Shown: positions 1 through 8,009, numbered from the stretch's first letter. The stretch: DNA of 15,961 nt from CF-96 sp036269455 (GCA_036269455.1 DATARS010000041.1:1-15961); one strand, 5' to 3'. Notes: generated from the sequence alone by a model not told the origin. Numbers and translations: made by a program.

Positions 1-182
1 AGGCCTCGCGCACCCGCGCCCGGGTCGGCCCCGGCGGCGAGCCGGTGCTGCTCCTCGACCAGGACCGGTGGCGCTGGGACCGGCTGCTCATCCGCCGCGG
101 CCTCGCCGCCCTGGAGCGCGCCCAGCGGCTCGGCGGCGCGCTCTGCCCCTACGCCCTCCAGGCCGCTATCGCCGCCTGCCAC
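1..182 (+). repeat. Left arm of a 182-bp inverted repeat (fold-back)
   Basis: Positions 1-182 are the reverse complement of 288-469 (paired positions sum to 470). By hand alignment there are four mismatches: 122/348, 144/326, 146/324 and 167/303. Two are synonymous third-codon changes, and the pair at 144/146 changes one codon (Cys here, Gly in the other arm). The arm starts exactly at the window edge, so the repeat may extend further left. It lies inside a sigma-factor gene and has no transposase, integrase or terminal-repeat hallmarks. Confidence 0.95.
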
Positions 183-287
183 GCCCGGGCGCGGACCGCG
201 GAGGAGACCGACTGGGAGGGGATCGCCGCCCTCTACGACGCCCTCGCCCAGCTCGCGCCGTCGCCGGTGATCGAGCTGAACCGGGGG
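3..287 (+). pseudogene. ECF42-type sigma factor fragment on the wrong strand (C-terminal TPR part)
   Basis: Reading from position 3 gives a partial ECF42-type sigma factor with no start codon. It begins ASRTRARVGPGG, passes through ALCPYALQAAIAACHARA and TAEETDWEGIAALYDALAQL, and ends near SPVIELNRGVA. Up to ACH it duplicates the minus-strand sigma gene at 288-469. Beyond that it supplies the expected downstream TPR-like helices, which the minus-strand copy loses at the same point. After about 287 the frame runs into the reverse complement of the gene and is no longer sigma-like. The duplicated part has Cys where the other copy has Gly (GPYALQ), and Gly looks like the family norm. Whether this is a real inversion or an assembly or amplification chimera cannot be decided from sequence alone. 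Confidence 0.75.
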
Positions 288-469
288 GTGGCAGGCGGCG
301 ATCGCGGCCTGGAGGGCGTAGGGCCCGAGCGCGCCGCCGAGCCGCTGAGCGCGCTCCAGGGCGGCGAGGCCGCGGCGGATGAGCAGCCGGTCCCAGCGCC
401 ACCGGTCCTGGTCGAGGAGCAGCACCGGCTCGCCGCCGGGGCCGACCCGGGCGCGGGTGCGCGAGGCCT
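288..469 (-). repeat. Right arm of the 182-bp inverted repeat
   Basis: This is the partner of 1-182, separated by a 105-bp loop (183-287). Homology stops at 288: position 287 no longer pairs with 183, and only scattered pairs follow. The breakpoint shows short microhomology. The motif GTGGCAGG is read on the plus strand at 288 and again on the minus strand at the left arm's inner edge. The plus-strand gene would be expected to continue with Val-Ala codons (GTGGC) at that point. This is typical of template-switch fold-backs. Confidence 0.95.
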
Positions 470-1211
470 GGATCTCCATCAGCGCGACGAGGCCGTGGAC
501 CTCGGGCTCCTCGGGCACCAGCCCGGCGAGGACGCGGCCGAGGCGCAGGGCGTCGCCGCAGAGCTCGGGGCGCAGCCAGTCGTCGCCGGCGGTCGCCGCG
601 TAGCCCTCGTTGAAGACGAGGTAGATCACCTCGAGCACCGAGGCGAGCCGCGCCTCCAGCTCCGGCCCGCGGGGCACCTCGAAGGGGACACGCGCCTCGG
701 AGAGGGTCCGCTTCGCCCGGACGATCCGCTGGGCGACGGTCGCCTTCGGCACCAGGAAGGCGCGGGCGATCTCCTCGGTGCTCAGCCCGCCGAGCAGCCG
801 CAGGGTGAGCGCCACCCGCGCCTCGGTGGCGAGGACCGGGTGGCAGGCGATGAGCACCAGCCGGAGCAGGTCGTCGCCGACGTCCTCCTCGAGCACCGCA
901 TCGAAGTCGGAGCCCTCCTCCTCCGCCTCGAGGTCGCGGCCGAGCTCCTGCTGCTTCTGCGCCAGCCGCTCACGGCGGCGGAGGAGGTCGATGGCGCGGT
1001 GCTTGGCCGTGGCCGTGAGCCAGGCGCCCGGGTTGTCCTGGACGCCCGACTCGGGCCACTGCTCCAGCGCCGCCACGAAGGCGTCCTGGGCGAGCTCCTC
1101 GGCGGTGCCGACGTCGTTCACCATCCGCGCGAGCCGGGCGATCAGCTTCGCAGACTCGATCCTCCAGACCGCGTCGATCGCCCTCTGCGCGTCGGACACC
1201 CGCACCGCCAC
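288..1211 (-). CDS. ECF sigma factor, ECF42 type with C-terminal TPR extension (broken at the fold-back)
   Basis: This is a sigma-70 family ECF factor, read from GTG at 1211 (VAVRVSDAQRAIDAVWRIES); in-frame GTGs at 1205 and 1199 are alternatives. Region 2 is visible as AEELAQDAFVAALEQWPESG and NPGAWLTATAKHRAIDLLRR. Region 4 is visible as TEEIARAFLVPKATVAQRIVRAKRTL. The linker motif VIYLVFNEGYAAT follows, and then the start of the long C-terminal helical (TPR) domain typical of ECF42. The protein is sigma-like for 308 codons, then at 288 the frame continues without a stop into reversed sequence and leaves the window. The missing continuation lies on the plus strand at 183-287. The GTG starts 3 nt after the DGPF gene stop, in the same frame, implying one operon with translational coupling. 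ECF42 genes are known to neighbour DGPF-domain genes. Confidence 0.88.
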
Positions 1212-1214
1212 CTG

Positions 1215-1643
1215 CTAGCGCCGCTGCGCGGCCTCGGCGCGCATCCGCTCCTCGCGCTCGCGGAGCTCGGGGTCGAAGCTGTCGCCGAAGTCGTCGGCCT
1301 CGTGGAAGGGGCGGATCTCCAGCTCGACCTCGCCGTCGCCGTCGAGCGCGGGCCAGCGCCGCGCCCACTCGACCGCCTCCTCGAGGGACTTCACCTGGAG
1401 GACGACGTAGCCGGCGATCAGCTCCTTGGTCTCGGTGAAGGGCCCGTCGACGACCGACGGCTTTCCGCCGGAGAACTTGACCCGCACCCCCCTGCTGCTG
1501 GGGCGGAGGCCGTCGCCGTCGAGGAGAACGCCCGCCCCGTTGAGCTGCTCGATGTAGTCGCCCATGGCGGCGAGCAGGTCGCCGGTCGGCAGAATCCCTG
1601 CCTCGGTCTTGGCATCGGCCCTGCGCAGGATCATGAACCGCAT
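1215..1643 (-). CDS. YCII-related DGPF-domain protein
   Basis: This is a 142-residue protein starting MRFMILRRADAKTEAG. It carries the signature DGPF tetrapeptide at residues 66-69 (SVVDGPFTETKE), followed by IAGYVVLQVKSLEEAVEWA, a typical YCII/DGPF ferredoxin-like fold. The C-terminus is charged (RPFHEADDFGD, then RERE repeats). The ATG at 1643 has a Shine-Dalgarno AGGGAG about 8 nt upstream. The family is small, soluble and cytoplasmic. Its biochemical role is not established, although it is repeatedly found next to ECF42 sigma genes and is a known target of them. Here it is the first gene of the DGPF-sigma operon, 3 nt before the sigma start. Confidence 0.92.
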   Translation of the reverse strand: MRFMILRRADAKTEAGILPTGDLLAAMGDYIEQLNGAGVLLDGDGLRPSSRGVRVKFSGGKPSVVDGPFTETKELIAGYVVLQVKSLEEAVEWARRWPALDGDGEVELEIRPFHEADDFGDSFDPELREREERMRAEAAQRR

Positions 1644-1690
1644 CGTGGTGTCTCCCTTGTCGGTGGTGTGGGGAGGTGCCCCCACCCATG

Positions 1691-1719
1691 ACATCGAGCG
1701 GGCATGGCGGTTTTCGACA
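1691..1719 (-). promoter_or_regulatory. Probable ECF42-dependent promoter of the DGPF-sigma operon
   Basis: On the minus strand a TGTCGA box (1714-1719) is followed after 17 nt by CGATGT (1691-1696). This lies about 48 nt upstream of the DGPF ATG. From memory, the motif reported for ECF42 in Streptomyces venezuelae is TGTCGA at -35 and a CGA/TC-type element at -10, which this fits. It sits in the 83-nt gap between the DGPF start and the stop of the exchanger gene, where a promoter is expected. Predicted transcription start is near 1684. Confidence 0.65.
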
Positions 1720-1726
1720 TCCTCGC

Positions 1727-2716
1727 TCAGGCGCCCTGGATTCGGGAGCCGGCGACGATCACCAGGACCACGTACGCCACCCAGGGAGTGGCGCTCAGCA
1801 GCAGCAGCCGTCCGCGGGTGCGGCCGTCGCGGAGCAGGCCGACGAGGTAGAGGCCGGCGAGCAGGGTGAGGATGCCGTTGAGCACGCCGAGCGGCCCCGG
1901 ACTCCAGTCGGTGAAGGCGAGTCCGAGCGCCCCGGGAAGGCAGGCCTGGAAGGCCGTCGCCCCGATCACGTTGCCCGCCGCCAGCCCGTCGTCGCCGCTG
2001 CGCACCCAGAGCACGCTGTTGAACATCTCCGGCAATTCGGTGGCGATCGGAACCACCACCAGCGAGAGCAGCAGCGGCGAGATGTGGAAGCTGTGGCCCG
2101 CCCGCTCGACGGCGCGGACGAAGAGCTCGGCGCCGCCGATGAGCATGGCCACGGCGAGGAGGAGCTGCACCGCCACGGCGAGGCCGGAGGGCTGCTCCGC
2201 CCGGCGCATCAGGTGGAGCGGCTCGGGGTGCTGGGTGCTCGGGTAGCCGCCCGAGAGGGTGGCGACGACGTGGCGGGCATAGAGCGCCACCAGCCCCACG
2301 GCGAGGATCACCCGCCCCCAGTGGGGCACCGCCACGGCGAGCATCAGCACCGAGAAGCCGGCCAGGAAGGTGCCGAGGTCGCGGCGTACCTGACCCTCGT
2401 CGGGGTGGAGGTCGGGGTCGGTGCGCCGGGCGACGACCGCCGCGCCGGTGATCGCCAGGCCGACGGTGAGGAGCAGGAACGGCGCACCGACGATCGCGCC
2501 GACGGCGACGCCCTCGGAGTCGGAGCCGCCGCGGATCAGCGCCACGACCGGGACGGTGGTCTCGGGCAGCGCCGTCCCCAGCGCGGCGAGCAGGCTGCCG
2601 GTGGCACCCGCGGCGAGCTGCATCCGGAAGCCCGCCCACTCGACGGCGTTGGTGAAGAGCTCGGCGGCGACGACGATCAGCACCAGGCCGCCGACGAAGA
2701 GGCCGACGGTCGTCAT
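1727..2716 (-). CDS. Sodium/calcium exchanger (CaCA) family membrane protein
   Basis: This is a 329-residue polytopic membrane protein with the inverted-repeat topology of the Ca2+/cation antiporter family. The first alpha repeat is AAGATGSLLAALGTALPET (residues 35-53). The second is VVPIATELPEMFNSVLW (about 221-237). Both keep the acidic Glu-Pro-Glu region expected for cation coordination (E52; E227/E230). The second half of each repeat is divergent: GAIVGAPF (73-80) and GNVIGATAF (248-256) replace the usual G-x-x-x-G-S-N-x-x-N. Hydrophobic segments fill about ten helices, with a hydrophilic loop near residues 98-112. The ATG at 2716 is 10 nt after the TldE stop, so it is likely the last gene of that operon. 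Ion specificity (Ca2+, Na+, K+ or H+) cannot be assigned. Confidence 0.85.
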   Translation of the reverse strand: MTTVGLFVGGLVLIVVAAELFTNAVEWAGFRMQLAAGATGSLLAALGTALPETTVPVVALIRGGSDSEGVAVGAIVGAPFLLLTVGLAITGAAVVARRTDPDLHPDEGQVRRDLGTFLAGFSVLMLAVAVPHWGRVILAVGLVALYARHVVATLSGGYPSTQHPEPLHLMRRAEQPSGLAVAVQLLLAVAMLIGGAELFVRAVERAGHSFHISPLLLSLVVVPIATELPEMFNSVLWVRSGDDGLAAGNVIGATAFQACLPGALGLAFTDWSPGPLGVLNGILTLLAGLYLVGLLRDGRTRGRLLLLSATPWVAYVVLVIVAGSRIQGA

Positions 2717-2726
2717 GGGCGCCCGC

Positions 2727-4055
2727 TCACGAGGTGAAGCGGAAGCCTTCCAGCCGCACCCACGGCACCAGCACCGACGAGCCGTCCTCGCCGAGCTCGA
2801 GGCGGCGCTCGTCGCTGATCGCCACCACCCGGCTCAGGGCGCCGACGATCGACTCGGTGAAGCGCAGGTCCTTCACCGGGGCGGCGAGACGGCCGTCCTG
2901 GATGAGGAAGGTGCCCTCGCGGGTCATCCCGGTGATCACCGTCCGCAGCGGGTGGACGACCCGGACGTACCAGAAGCGGGTGACGTAGAGACCGCGGCGC
3001 ACCCCGGCGACGAGCTCCGGCACCGGGGTCGTCCCCGCCTCCATCAGCAGGTGGGTCGCCCAGGGGCCGATGGTGTTCGGCTGGGGGAGCGAGTGCCCGG
3101 TGGAGGTCACCCCGTCGTGGAGCGCGGTGGGGGTGTCGTAGACGACGTCGCGGCAGACGCCGCGCTCGATCATCGTCACCGGCCGGGTGCTCACCCCCTC
3201 GGCGTCGAAGGGGAAGGGGCGCAGCCGGAGGTCGGCGGCGTCGTCGCGGATCGTCACCTCGGGGCTCATCAGCCGCTCGCCCCGGCGCATGAAGCTGCGC
3301 CGCTCCTGGACCGCCAGGGCGCTGAAGCCGATGTGGGAGAGGTAGGCGACCATCTCCTGGACGGCGTAGGGGGCGAGCACCACCTGGTACTCCCCAGGGT
3401 CGACCGGCGCCGCCCCCTGGTTGCGCTCGGCGGTCTCGATCACCTCGGCGGCGACGGCGGCGGCGTCGAGCTCGCCGGCGTCGACGGCGTGGCGGTCGGC
3501 GTAGCCGGCGCCGTCGTCGCCACGGACCACCGCGGTGAGGCTGGCGCCGGTGCTGCGCCCGTGGCGGCGCACCCCGCGGGTGTTCACCACGGCGAGCTGG
3601 GTCGCCTGGGTGCTCAGGGCGCCGAACGCCTGCAGCCCGCGCGCCGCCGCCATCTCGGTGACGATCGCCACTCCCTCGGCGCGCTGCTCGGGGGACGCGG
3701 CGGCGGTGGCGTCGCTCCAGCCGCAGGGGCCGTCACCGCCGCCGGGGGCGGGCAGCGGCGCGAGGTCCTCCTGGGCGGGGGCGAGCCGGCGCGCCTCCTC
3801 GGCGCTCTGCACCAGCCGTGCGATGGCGCCCTCGCCGCCGCCGCGCAGCTCGGCGACCCCGACCCGGCCCTCGTCGACCAGCCGCAGCCGCAGGCTCAGC
3901 CCGGTCTCGGCGACGTTCTGGTGGATGGTGTTGCGGGCGAAGCGGGTCAGCGCGAGGTCGTTCTCGCTGACCACCACCTCGGCCTCGCCGCGGGGCACGG
4001 CGGCGAGCACCGCGTCGGCGAGGGCCAGGCACTCCTCGGCGGTGTGGCCGAGCAT
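2727..4055 (-). CDS. tldE: TldE/PmbA-family subunit of a TldD/E-type protease
   Basis: This is a 442-residue protein starting MLGHTAEECLALADAVLAA and close in length to E. coli TldE/PmbA. Family features include the N-terminal NTIHQNVAETGLSLRLRL strand region, NTRGVRRHGRSTGAS, and the C-terminal IERGVCRDVVYDT, SLPQPNTIGPWATHL and TREGTFLIQDGRLAAPVKDLRFTESI segments. The HExxxH zinc motif is absent, as expected for the non-catalytic TldE partner. Its ATG overlaps the TldD stop in the arrangement TGATG (1-bp overlap), so translation is coupled and equimolar expression is likely. In E. coli the TldD/E heterodimer is a cytoplasmic protease that trims unfolded peptides such as the microcin B17 leader. 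No RiPP precursor is visible nearby, so the substrate is unknown. Confidence 0.92.
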   Translation of the reverse strand: MLGHTAEECLALADAVLAAVPRGEAEVVVSENDLALTRFARNTIHQNVAETGLSLRLRLVDEGRVGVAELRGGGEGAIARLVQSAEEARRLAPAQEDLAPLPAPGGGDGPCGWSDATAAASPEQRAEGVAIVTEMAAARGLQAFGALSTQATQLAVVNTRGVRRHGRSTGASLTAVVRGDDGAGYADRHAVDAGELDAAAVAAEVIETAERNQGAAPVDPGEYQVVLAPYAVQEMVAYLSHIGFSALAVQERRSFMRRGERLMSPEVTIRDDAADLRLRPFPFDAEGVSTRPVTMIERGVCRDVVYDTPTALHDGVTSTGHSLPQPNTIGPWATHLLMEAGTTPVPELVAGVRRGLYVTRFWYVRVVHPLRTVITGMTREGTFLIQDGRLAAPVKDLRFTESIVGALSRVVAISDERRLELGEDGSSVLVPWVRLEGFRFTS

Positions 4056-5494
4056 CAGGCGGGGCCGACCGAGACGTCGCGGAATCGGCAGGGGGCGGCG
4101 CCGTGGCCGACGTGCATCACCTGCATCGGCTCGCCCTTGCCGCAGTTCACCACCCCCCACATCCGCCACTCGTCGGGGCCGGCGACGGCGTCGCACGAGC
4201 GCCAGAACTCCGGGGTGGTGCCGCGGTAGAGCGGGTTGCGGACCAGCCGCACCCGGCGGCCGTCGCGGATCTCCCAGCCGTTCTGACAGCCGAACTGGAA
4301 GTTGAGGCGGCGGTCGTCGATGCTCCAGGAGCGGTTGGTCTCCAGGTAGACCCCGTGCTCGGTGGTGGCGATCATCTCCTCGAGCGAGGAGGTGCCGGGC
4401 TCGAGGTTGATGTTGGTCATCCGGATCAGCGGCAGCCGCGACCAGCCCCACGCGCGCATCGTCCCGCTGCTCGGGCGGTCGAAGACCGCGGCGGTCTCGC
4501 GCGAGGACATGTAGCCCTGGAAGAGGCCCTCGCCGACGAGCACGGTGCGCTCGGCGGGCACGCCCTCGTCGTCCCAGCCGAAGGTGCCGAGCCCGCCGGT
4601 CGCGGTGGCGTCGGCGACGATGGTCACCGCCTCGGAGCCGTAGCGGAAGCCGCCGAGCAGGTCGGGGGTCAGAAAAGAGGTGCCGGCGAAGGCGGCCTCG
4701 TCGCCGAGGACGCGGTCGAGCTCGGTGGGATGCCCGCAGGACTCGTGGACCTGGAGCGCCGCCTGGGTGCCGTCGAGGATCAGCGTCATCCGCCCCGCGG
4801 GGCAGGGGTCGGCGGTGAGCAGCGCCGCCGCCTCGCCGGCGATCCGCTCGGCCGACTCGGCGAGGGCCATCTCCTCGATCGCCTCCCAGCCGGCGCAGAG
4901 CTGGTGGCGGCCGAAGCTGTTGGGATGGCTGCGGGTCTGCACCTCGTCGTCGCTGGTGGCGGTGGCGTCCATCCCGCCGCCGGACTCGACGATGGTCTGC
5001 TCCAGCCGGGCCCCCTCGCTGCTGGCGAAGAATCGGTGCTCGCGCACGAACTCGAGCGAGCTGTCGCGCACGGTCACCTCGGGCACCCGCGCCATCGCGG
5101 CGTCGGCGGCGAGGAGCAGCTCGATCTTCCGCTCCAGCGAGACCGAGAAGGGGTCCATCACCACCGGGGTCCGGTACTCGCCGATGATCGGGGTCAGCGG
5201 GGCGAGCCGGACCGTGGCGGTGCGCAGCCGGGCGCCGGCGCGGGCGATGCCCGCCGCCCGTCGCGCCGCCTCCGCGGCGCCGCGGGCGTCGATGCGGTCG
5301 ATCCCGGCGAAGCCCCAGGCGCCGTCCACGATGACCCGGACGCCGAGCCCCTCGTCGTCACCGACGGCGACCCGCGCGACCCGGCCGTTCTTCACCTCGA
5401 CCGTCTGGACGGTGCGTACCACCACCCGGCAGTCGGCGTACGACGCGCCGGCGACCAGCGCCTCGTCGAGGGCCCGCTCCGCGACATCCCGCAC
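4055..5494 (-). CDS. tldD: TldD-family zinc metalloprotease subunit
   Basis: This is a 479-residue catalytic partner of the downstream TldE. The zinc motif HExxxH is present as HESCGHPTELDRVLGDE (H250, E251, H255). Other family features are YADCRVVVRT near the N-terminus, TFGWDDEGVPAERTVLVGEGLFQGYM (about 304-329), RPSSGTMRAWGW, and the C-terminal VVNCGKGEPMQ with the conserved Cys (C451). The start is GTG at 5494, 10 nt after the stop of the GGDEF-EAL gene, with no obvious Shine-Dalgarno. That suggests read-through translation within a common transcript. The family cleaves small unstructured peptides in the cytoplasm. The link with c-di-GMP turnover and the cation exchanger is positional only. 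Confidence 0.95.
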   Translation of the reverse strand: MRDVAERALDEALVAGASYADCRVVVRTVQTVEVKNGRVARVAVGDDEGLGVRVIVDGAWGFAGIDRIDARGAAEAARRAAGIARAGARLRTATVRLAPLTPIIGEYRTPVVMDPFSVSLERKIELLLAADAAMARVPEVTVRDSSLEFVREHRFFASSEGARLEQTIVESGGGMDATATSDDEVQTRSHPNSFGRHQLCAGWEAIEEMALAESAERIAGEAAALLTADPCPAGRMTLILDGTQAALQVHESCGHPTELDRVLGDEAAFAGTSFLTPDLLGGFRYGSEAVTIVADATATGGLGTFGWDDEGVPAERTVLVGEGLFQGYMSSRETAAVFDRPSSGTMRAWGWSRLPLIRMTNINLEPGTSSLEEMIATTEHGVYLETNRSWSIDDRRLNFQFGCQNGWEIRDGRRVRLVRNPLYRGTTPEFWRSCDAVAGPDEWRMWGVVNCGKGEPMQVMHVGHGAAPCRFRDVSVGPA

Positions 5495-5504
5495 GGACGG
5501 GATG

Positions 5505-7997
5505 CTACACGGCGGTGCTCGTCGCGCCGGCCGCGGCCGCGGTCTCGGCCCGGACCCGCTCCTCGATCACCTCCGGCGCCGCGGGCCGGCCGAGCAGGTA
5601 GCCCTGGGCCGCGTCGCAGCCGAGCCGGCGGAGCACGGCGAGCTGCTCCTCGGTCTCCACCCCCTCGGCGATCACCTCGAGGCCGAGCCCGTGGCCCATG
5701 GCCACGATCGCCGCCACCAGCGGGGCGCGGTCCTCGGCATCGACGATCTCCTGGACGAAGGAGCGGTCGATCTTCAGCTTGTCGCCGGGGAACTGCCGCA
5801 GGCTGGCGAGCATCGAGTAGCCGGTGCCGAAGTCGTCGATGGCGATGAGCACCCCCATCGCCCGCAGCCGGTCGAGGGTCATCCGGGCCGAGCGCTGCTG
5901 CTGCACCGCCACCCGCTCGGTGATCTCCAGCTCGAGGTCGGCGGGGCTCAGGTCGTGGCGGGCGAGCACGCCGGCGACGTGCTCGACCAGGGCGCCGTCC
6001 TCGAACTCGGAGCCGCTGAGGTTGACCGCGACCCGCAGGCCGCCGGCGCCGGCGTCGCGCCAGGCGCGGGTCTGGGCGCACGCGGTCTCGAGCACCCAGG
6101 CGTCGAGGGCGCCGATCAGCCCCGCCTCCTCGGCGATGGGGATGAACCGGTCCGGGGGCACGTTGCCGTGCACCGGGTGGGTCCACCGTGCCAGCGCCTC
6201 GACCCCCACGGTCCGGCCCGTGGGCACGTCGATCTGGGGCTGGTAGACGAGGTGGAGACCGCCGGCGTTGACGGCGTGGCGGAGGTCGTGCTCCAGGGCG
6301 ACCCGGTCGAGGGCGGCCTCGCGCATCCGCGGGCTGAAGACGACGTGGCGGCCGCGCCCCTGCGCCTTGGCGGCGTACATGGCGAGGTCGGCGTCGCGGA
6401 GCATCTCGTCGGCGGTCTGCCGGGAGGCGTCGCTCATCGCCAGCCCGATGCTCACCCCGAGGAAGATCTCCCGCTGCTCGACGGGGAAGGGGCTGCGCAT
6501 CACCGCCACCAGCCGCTCGGCGACGAGCGAGGCGTGCTCGGGCCCGGCGACGTCCTCGAGGAGGATGGCGAACTCGTCGCCCCCCAGCCGCGCGGCGCTG
6601 TCCGCCGAGCGCAGGCAGCCCTTCAGCCGGCCCGCCACGGCGACGAGGAGGTGGTCGCCGGCGGCGTGGCCGAGGCTGTCGTTCACCGTCTTGAAGTTGT
6701 CGAGGTCGAGGAGCAGCAGCGCGAAGGGCCGCTGCGAGCGGCGCTGGCGGGTGAGGGCGTGCTCGATCCGGTCCTGGAGGAGCAGGCGGTTGGCGAGCCG
6801 GGTCAGCGGGTCGTGCAGCGCCTGGTCACGGAGCTGCTCCTCGAGCCGGATGCGGTCGGTGACGTCCTGGGCGAGCACCAGGACGGCGTCCTGCCCTGCG
6901 AAGTCGGTGGCGTGCGAGCTGACCTCGACGTCGATGACGTCGCCGCCGCGGAGCCGGTGACGCTGGAGCAGCCGGCTGACGTCGGGCTCGGTGCGCGGGT
7001 TCCAGCGCCGCTCGACGCCGGCGGTCTCGGTGATGCCGGCGAGGTTGGTCGCCAGGAACTCCTCGTCCGTATAGCCGTACTGGGCGACGGCGGCGTCGTT
7101 GACCGCGATGAAGCCCAGCGTCTGGGCGTCGACCACCCACATGGGGTGGGGATTGGAGGCGAAGAGCACGCGGAAGCTGCGCTCGCTGGTGCGCAGGGCC
7201 CGGTCGGCGGCGGCGCGCTCGCTCTCGTGGGCCGCCGAGCGGCGGGCGAGGATGACCAGGTTGATCTGCAGCGCCGCCACCGGGGCGAGGGCGAAGGTGA
7301 AGCCCCAGGGCCCGAACTGGTCGCGCAGGACGACGAAGGCGACCGCCGCGTAGCCGTACATGAGGTGATAGGGGCAGGCGGAGAGGGCGGCCCGGACGTG
7401 CTCGAGGAAGGGACGCCCGGTGGCCAGGGTGAGCACGCCGGTGATCAGGCCGTAGTTGATGAGGTAGTGGGCGGCGCCGGCGCCGATCCCAGCGATGGCG
7501 GTGCGCACCGGCATCGGCCCGCCCACGGGGAGCAGGGCGCGGTACGTCGCCCAGGCGGCGAGGCCGCAGAGCAGGCTGTTGGAGACGTTGAACAGGCTGC
7601 GGAACCAGCCGCTGCGGAAGCGCACCGCGGTCGCGATCGCCTCGGCCGCCGACGCCGCGACCACCCCGATCGGGCCGCTGGTGATCGCCAGGCCCAGGTG
7701 GAGGAAGGAGGTGGCGCTGACGCTCATCCGCAGCGACCCGATCTGGGTGCTGGTCAGCGACATGCCGAGGATGACGGCGCTGACCAGGGCGATCCCGGCG
7801 GCGTCGGCGGGCAGGGTCATCCAGCGGGCGGTGAGCACCAGCGCGGTCGCGGCCACGACGACGACGTAGGCCACCAGAGGCCGGCTGTAGGTGACCTTGG
7901 TCGGCGGTGGCTGCGGGCCCACCAGCCGCAGAACCGCTCCGATGAGCCAGGGGGCGCGGGCCCTCGCGCTCGCACCTCCGGTCTGTCCGGGCTGCAC
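5505..7997 (-). CDS. Membrane-anchored PAS-GGDEF-EAL c-di-GMP enzyme, both active sites intact
   Basis: This is an 830-residue protein. About seven hydrophobic segments (residues 40-250) form an unclassified N-terminal membrane sensor, followed by a short helical linker. A PAS domain (about 272-385) contains FRVLFASNPHPMWVVDAQ. The GGDEF domain (about 390-555) has DLDNFKTVND, an intact active-site GGDEF at 472-476 and an inhibitory I-site RSAD at 463-466, five residues upstream. The EAL domain (about 565-815) keeps EAL (600-602), N659, E691, DDFGTG (721-726), K742 and E778, so phosphodiesterase activity is plausible. It may be bifunctional or use the GGDEF domain as a GTP sensor. The GTG start at 7997 has no Shine-Dalgarno but lies 6 nt after a TACGAT -10 box. 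It is the first gene of the run toward tldD, tldE and the exchanger. Confidence 0.95.
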   Translation of the reverse strand: MQPGQTGGASARARAPWLIGAVLRLVGPQPPPTKVTYSRPLVAYVVVVAATALVLTARWMTLPADAAGIALVSAVILGMSLTSTQIGSLRMSVSATSFLHLGLAITSGPIGVVAASAAEAIATAVRFRSGWFRSLFNVSNSLLCGLAAWATYRALLPVGGPMPVRTAIAGIGAGAAHYLINYGLITGVLTLATGRPFLEHVRAALSACPYHLMYGYAAVAFVVLRDQFGPWGFTFALAPVAALQINLVILARRSAAHESERAAADRALRTSERSFRVLFASNPHPMWVVDAQTLGFIAVNDAAVAQYGYTDEEFLATNLAGITETAGVERRWNPRTEPDVSRLLQRHRLRGGDVIDVEVSSHATDFAGQDAVLVLAQDVTDRIRLEEQLRDQALHDPLTRLANRLLLQDRIEHALTRQRRSQRPFALLLLDLDNFKTVNDSLGHAAGDHLLVAVAGRLKGCLRSADSAARLGGDEFAILLEDVAGPEHASLVAERLVAVMRSPFPVEQREIFLGVSIGLAMSDASRQTADEMLRDADLAMYAAKAQGRGRHVVFSPRMREAALDRVALEHDLRHAVNAGGLHLVYQPQIDVPTGRTVGVEALARWTHPVHGNVPPDRFIPIAEEAGLIGALDAWVLETACAQTRAWRDAGAGGLRVAVNLSGSEFEDGALVEHVAGVLARHDLSPADLELEITERVAVQQQRSARMTLDRLRAMGVLIAIDDFGTGYSMLASLRQFPGDKLKIDRSFVQEIVDAEDRAPLVAAIVAMGHGLGLEVIAEGVETEEQLAVLRRLGCDAAQGYLLGRPAAPEVIEERVRAETAAAAGATSTAV

Positions 7998-8003
7998 GCC
8001 GGG

Positions 8004-8009
8004 ATCGTA
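8004..8009 (-). promoter_or_regulatory. Probable -10 box for a leaderless GGDEF-EAL transcript
   Basis: TACGAT on the minus strand (TANNNT type) ends 6 nt before the GTG at 7997, so transcription would begin at or next to the start codon. This is the usual geometry of leaderless genes in high-GC bacteria. No convincing -35 box is seen, and there is no Shine-Dalgarno before the GTG. Confidence 0.45.

Noticed and set aside
1..469. Insertion sequence or invertible phase-variation element
   Set aside because: There is no recombinase or transposase, no target duplication, and the repeat arms are themselves coding sequence of the interrupted gene.
45..1691. 548-codon plus-strand frame
   Set aside because: Only its first part (to about 287) is sigma-like. 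The rest is the reverse complement of the sigma and DGPF genes with no protein-like pattern.
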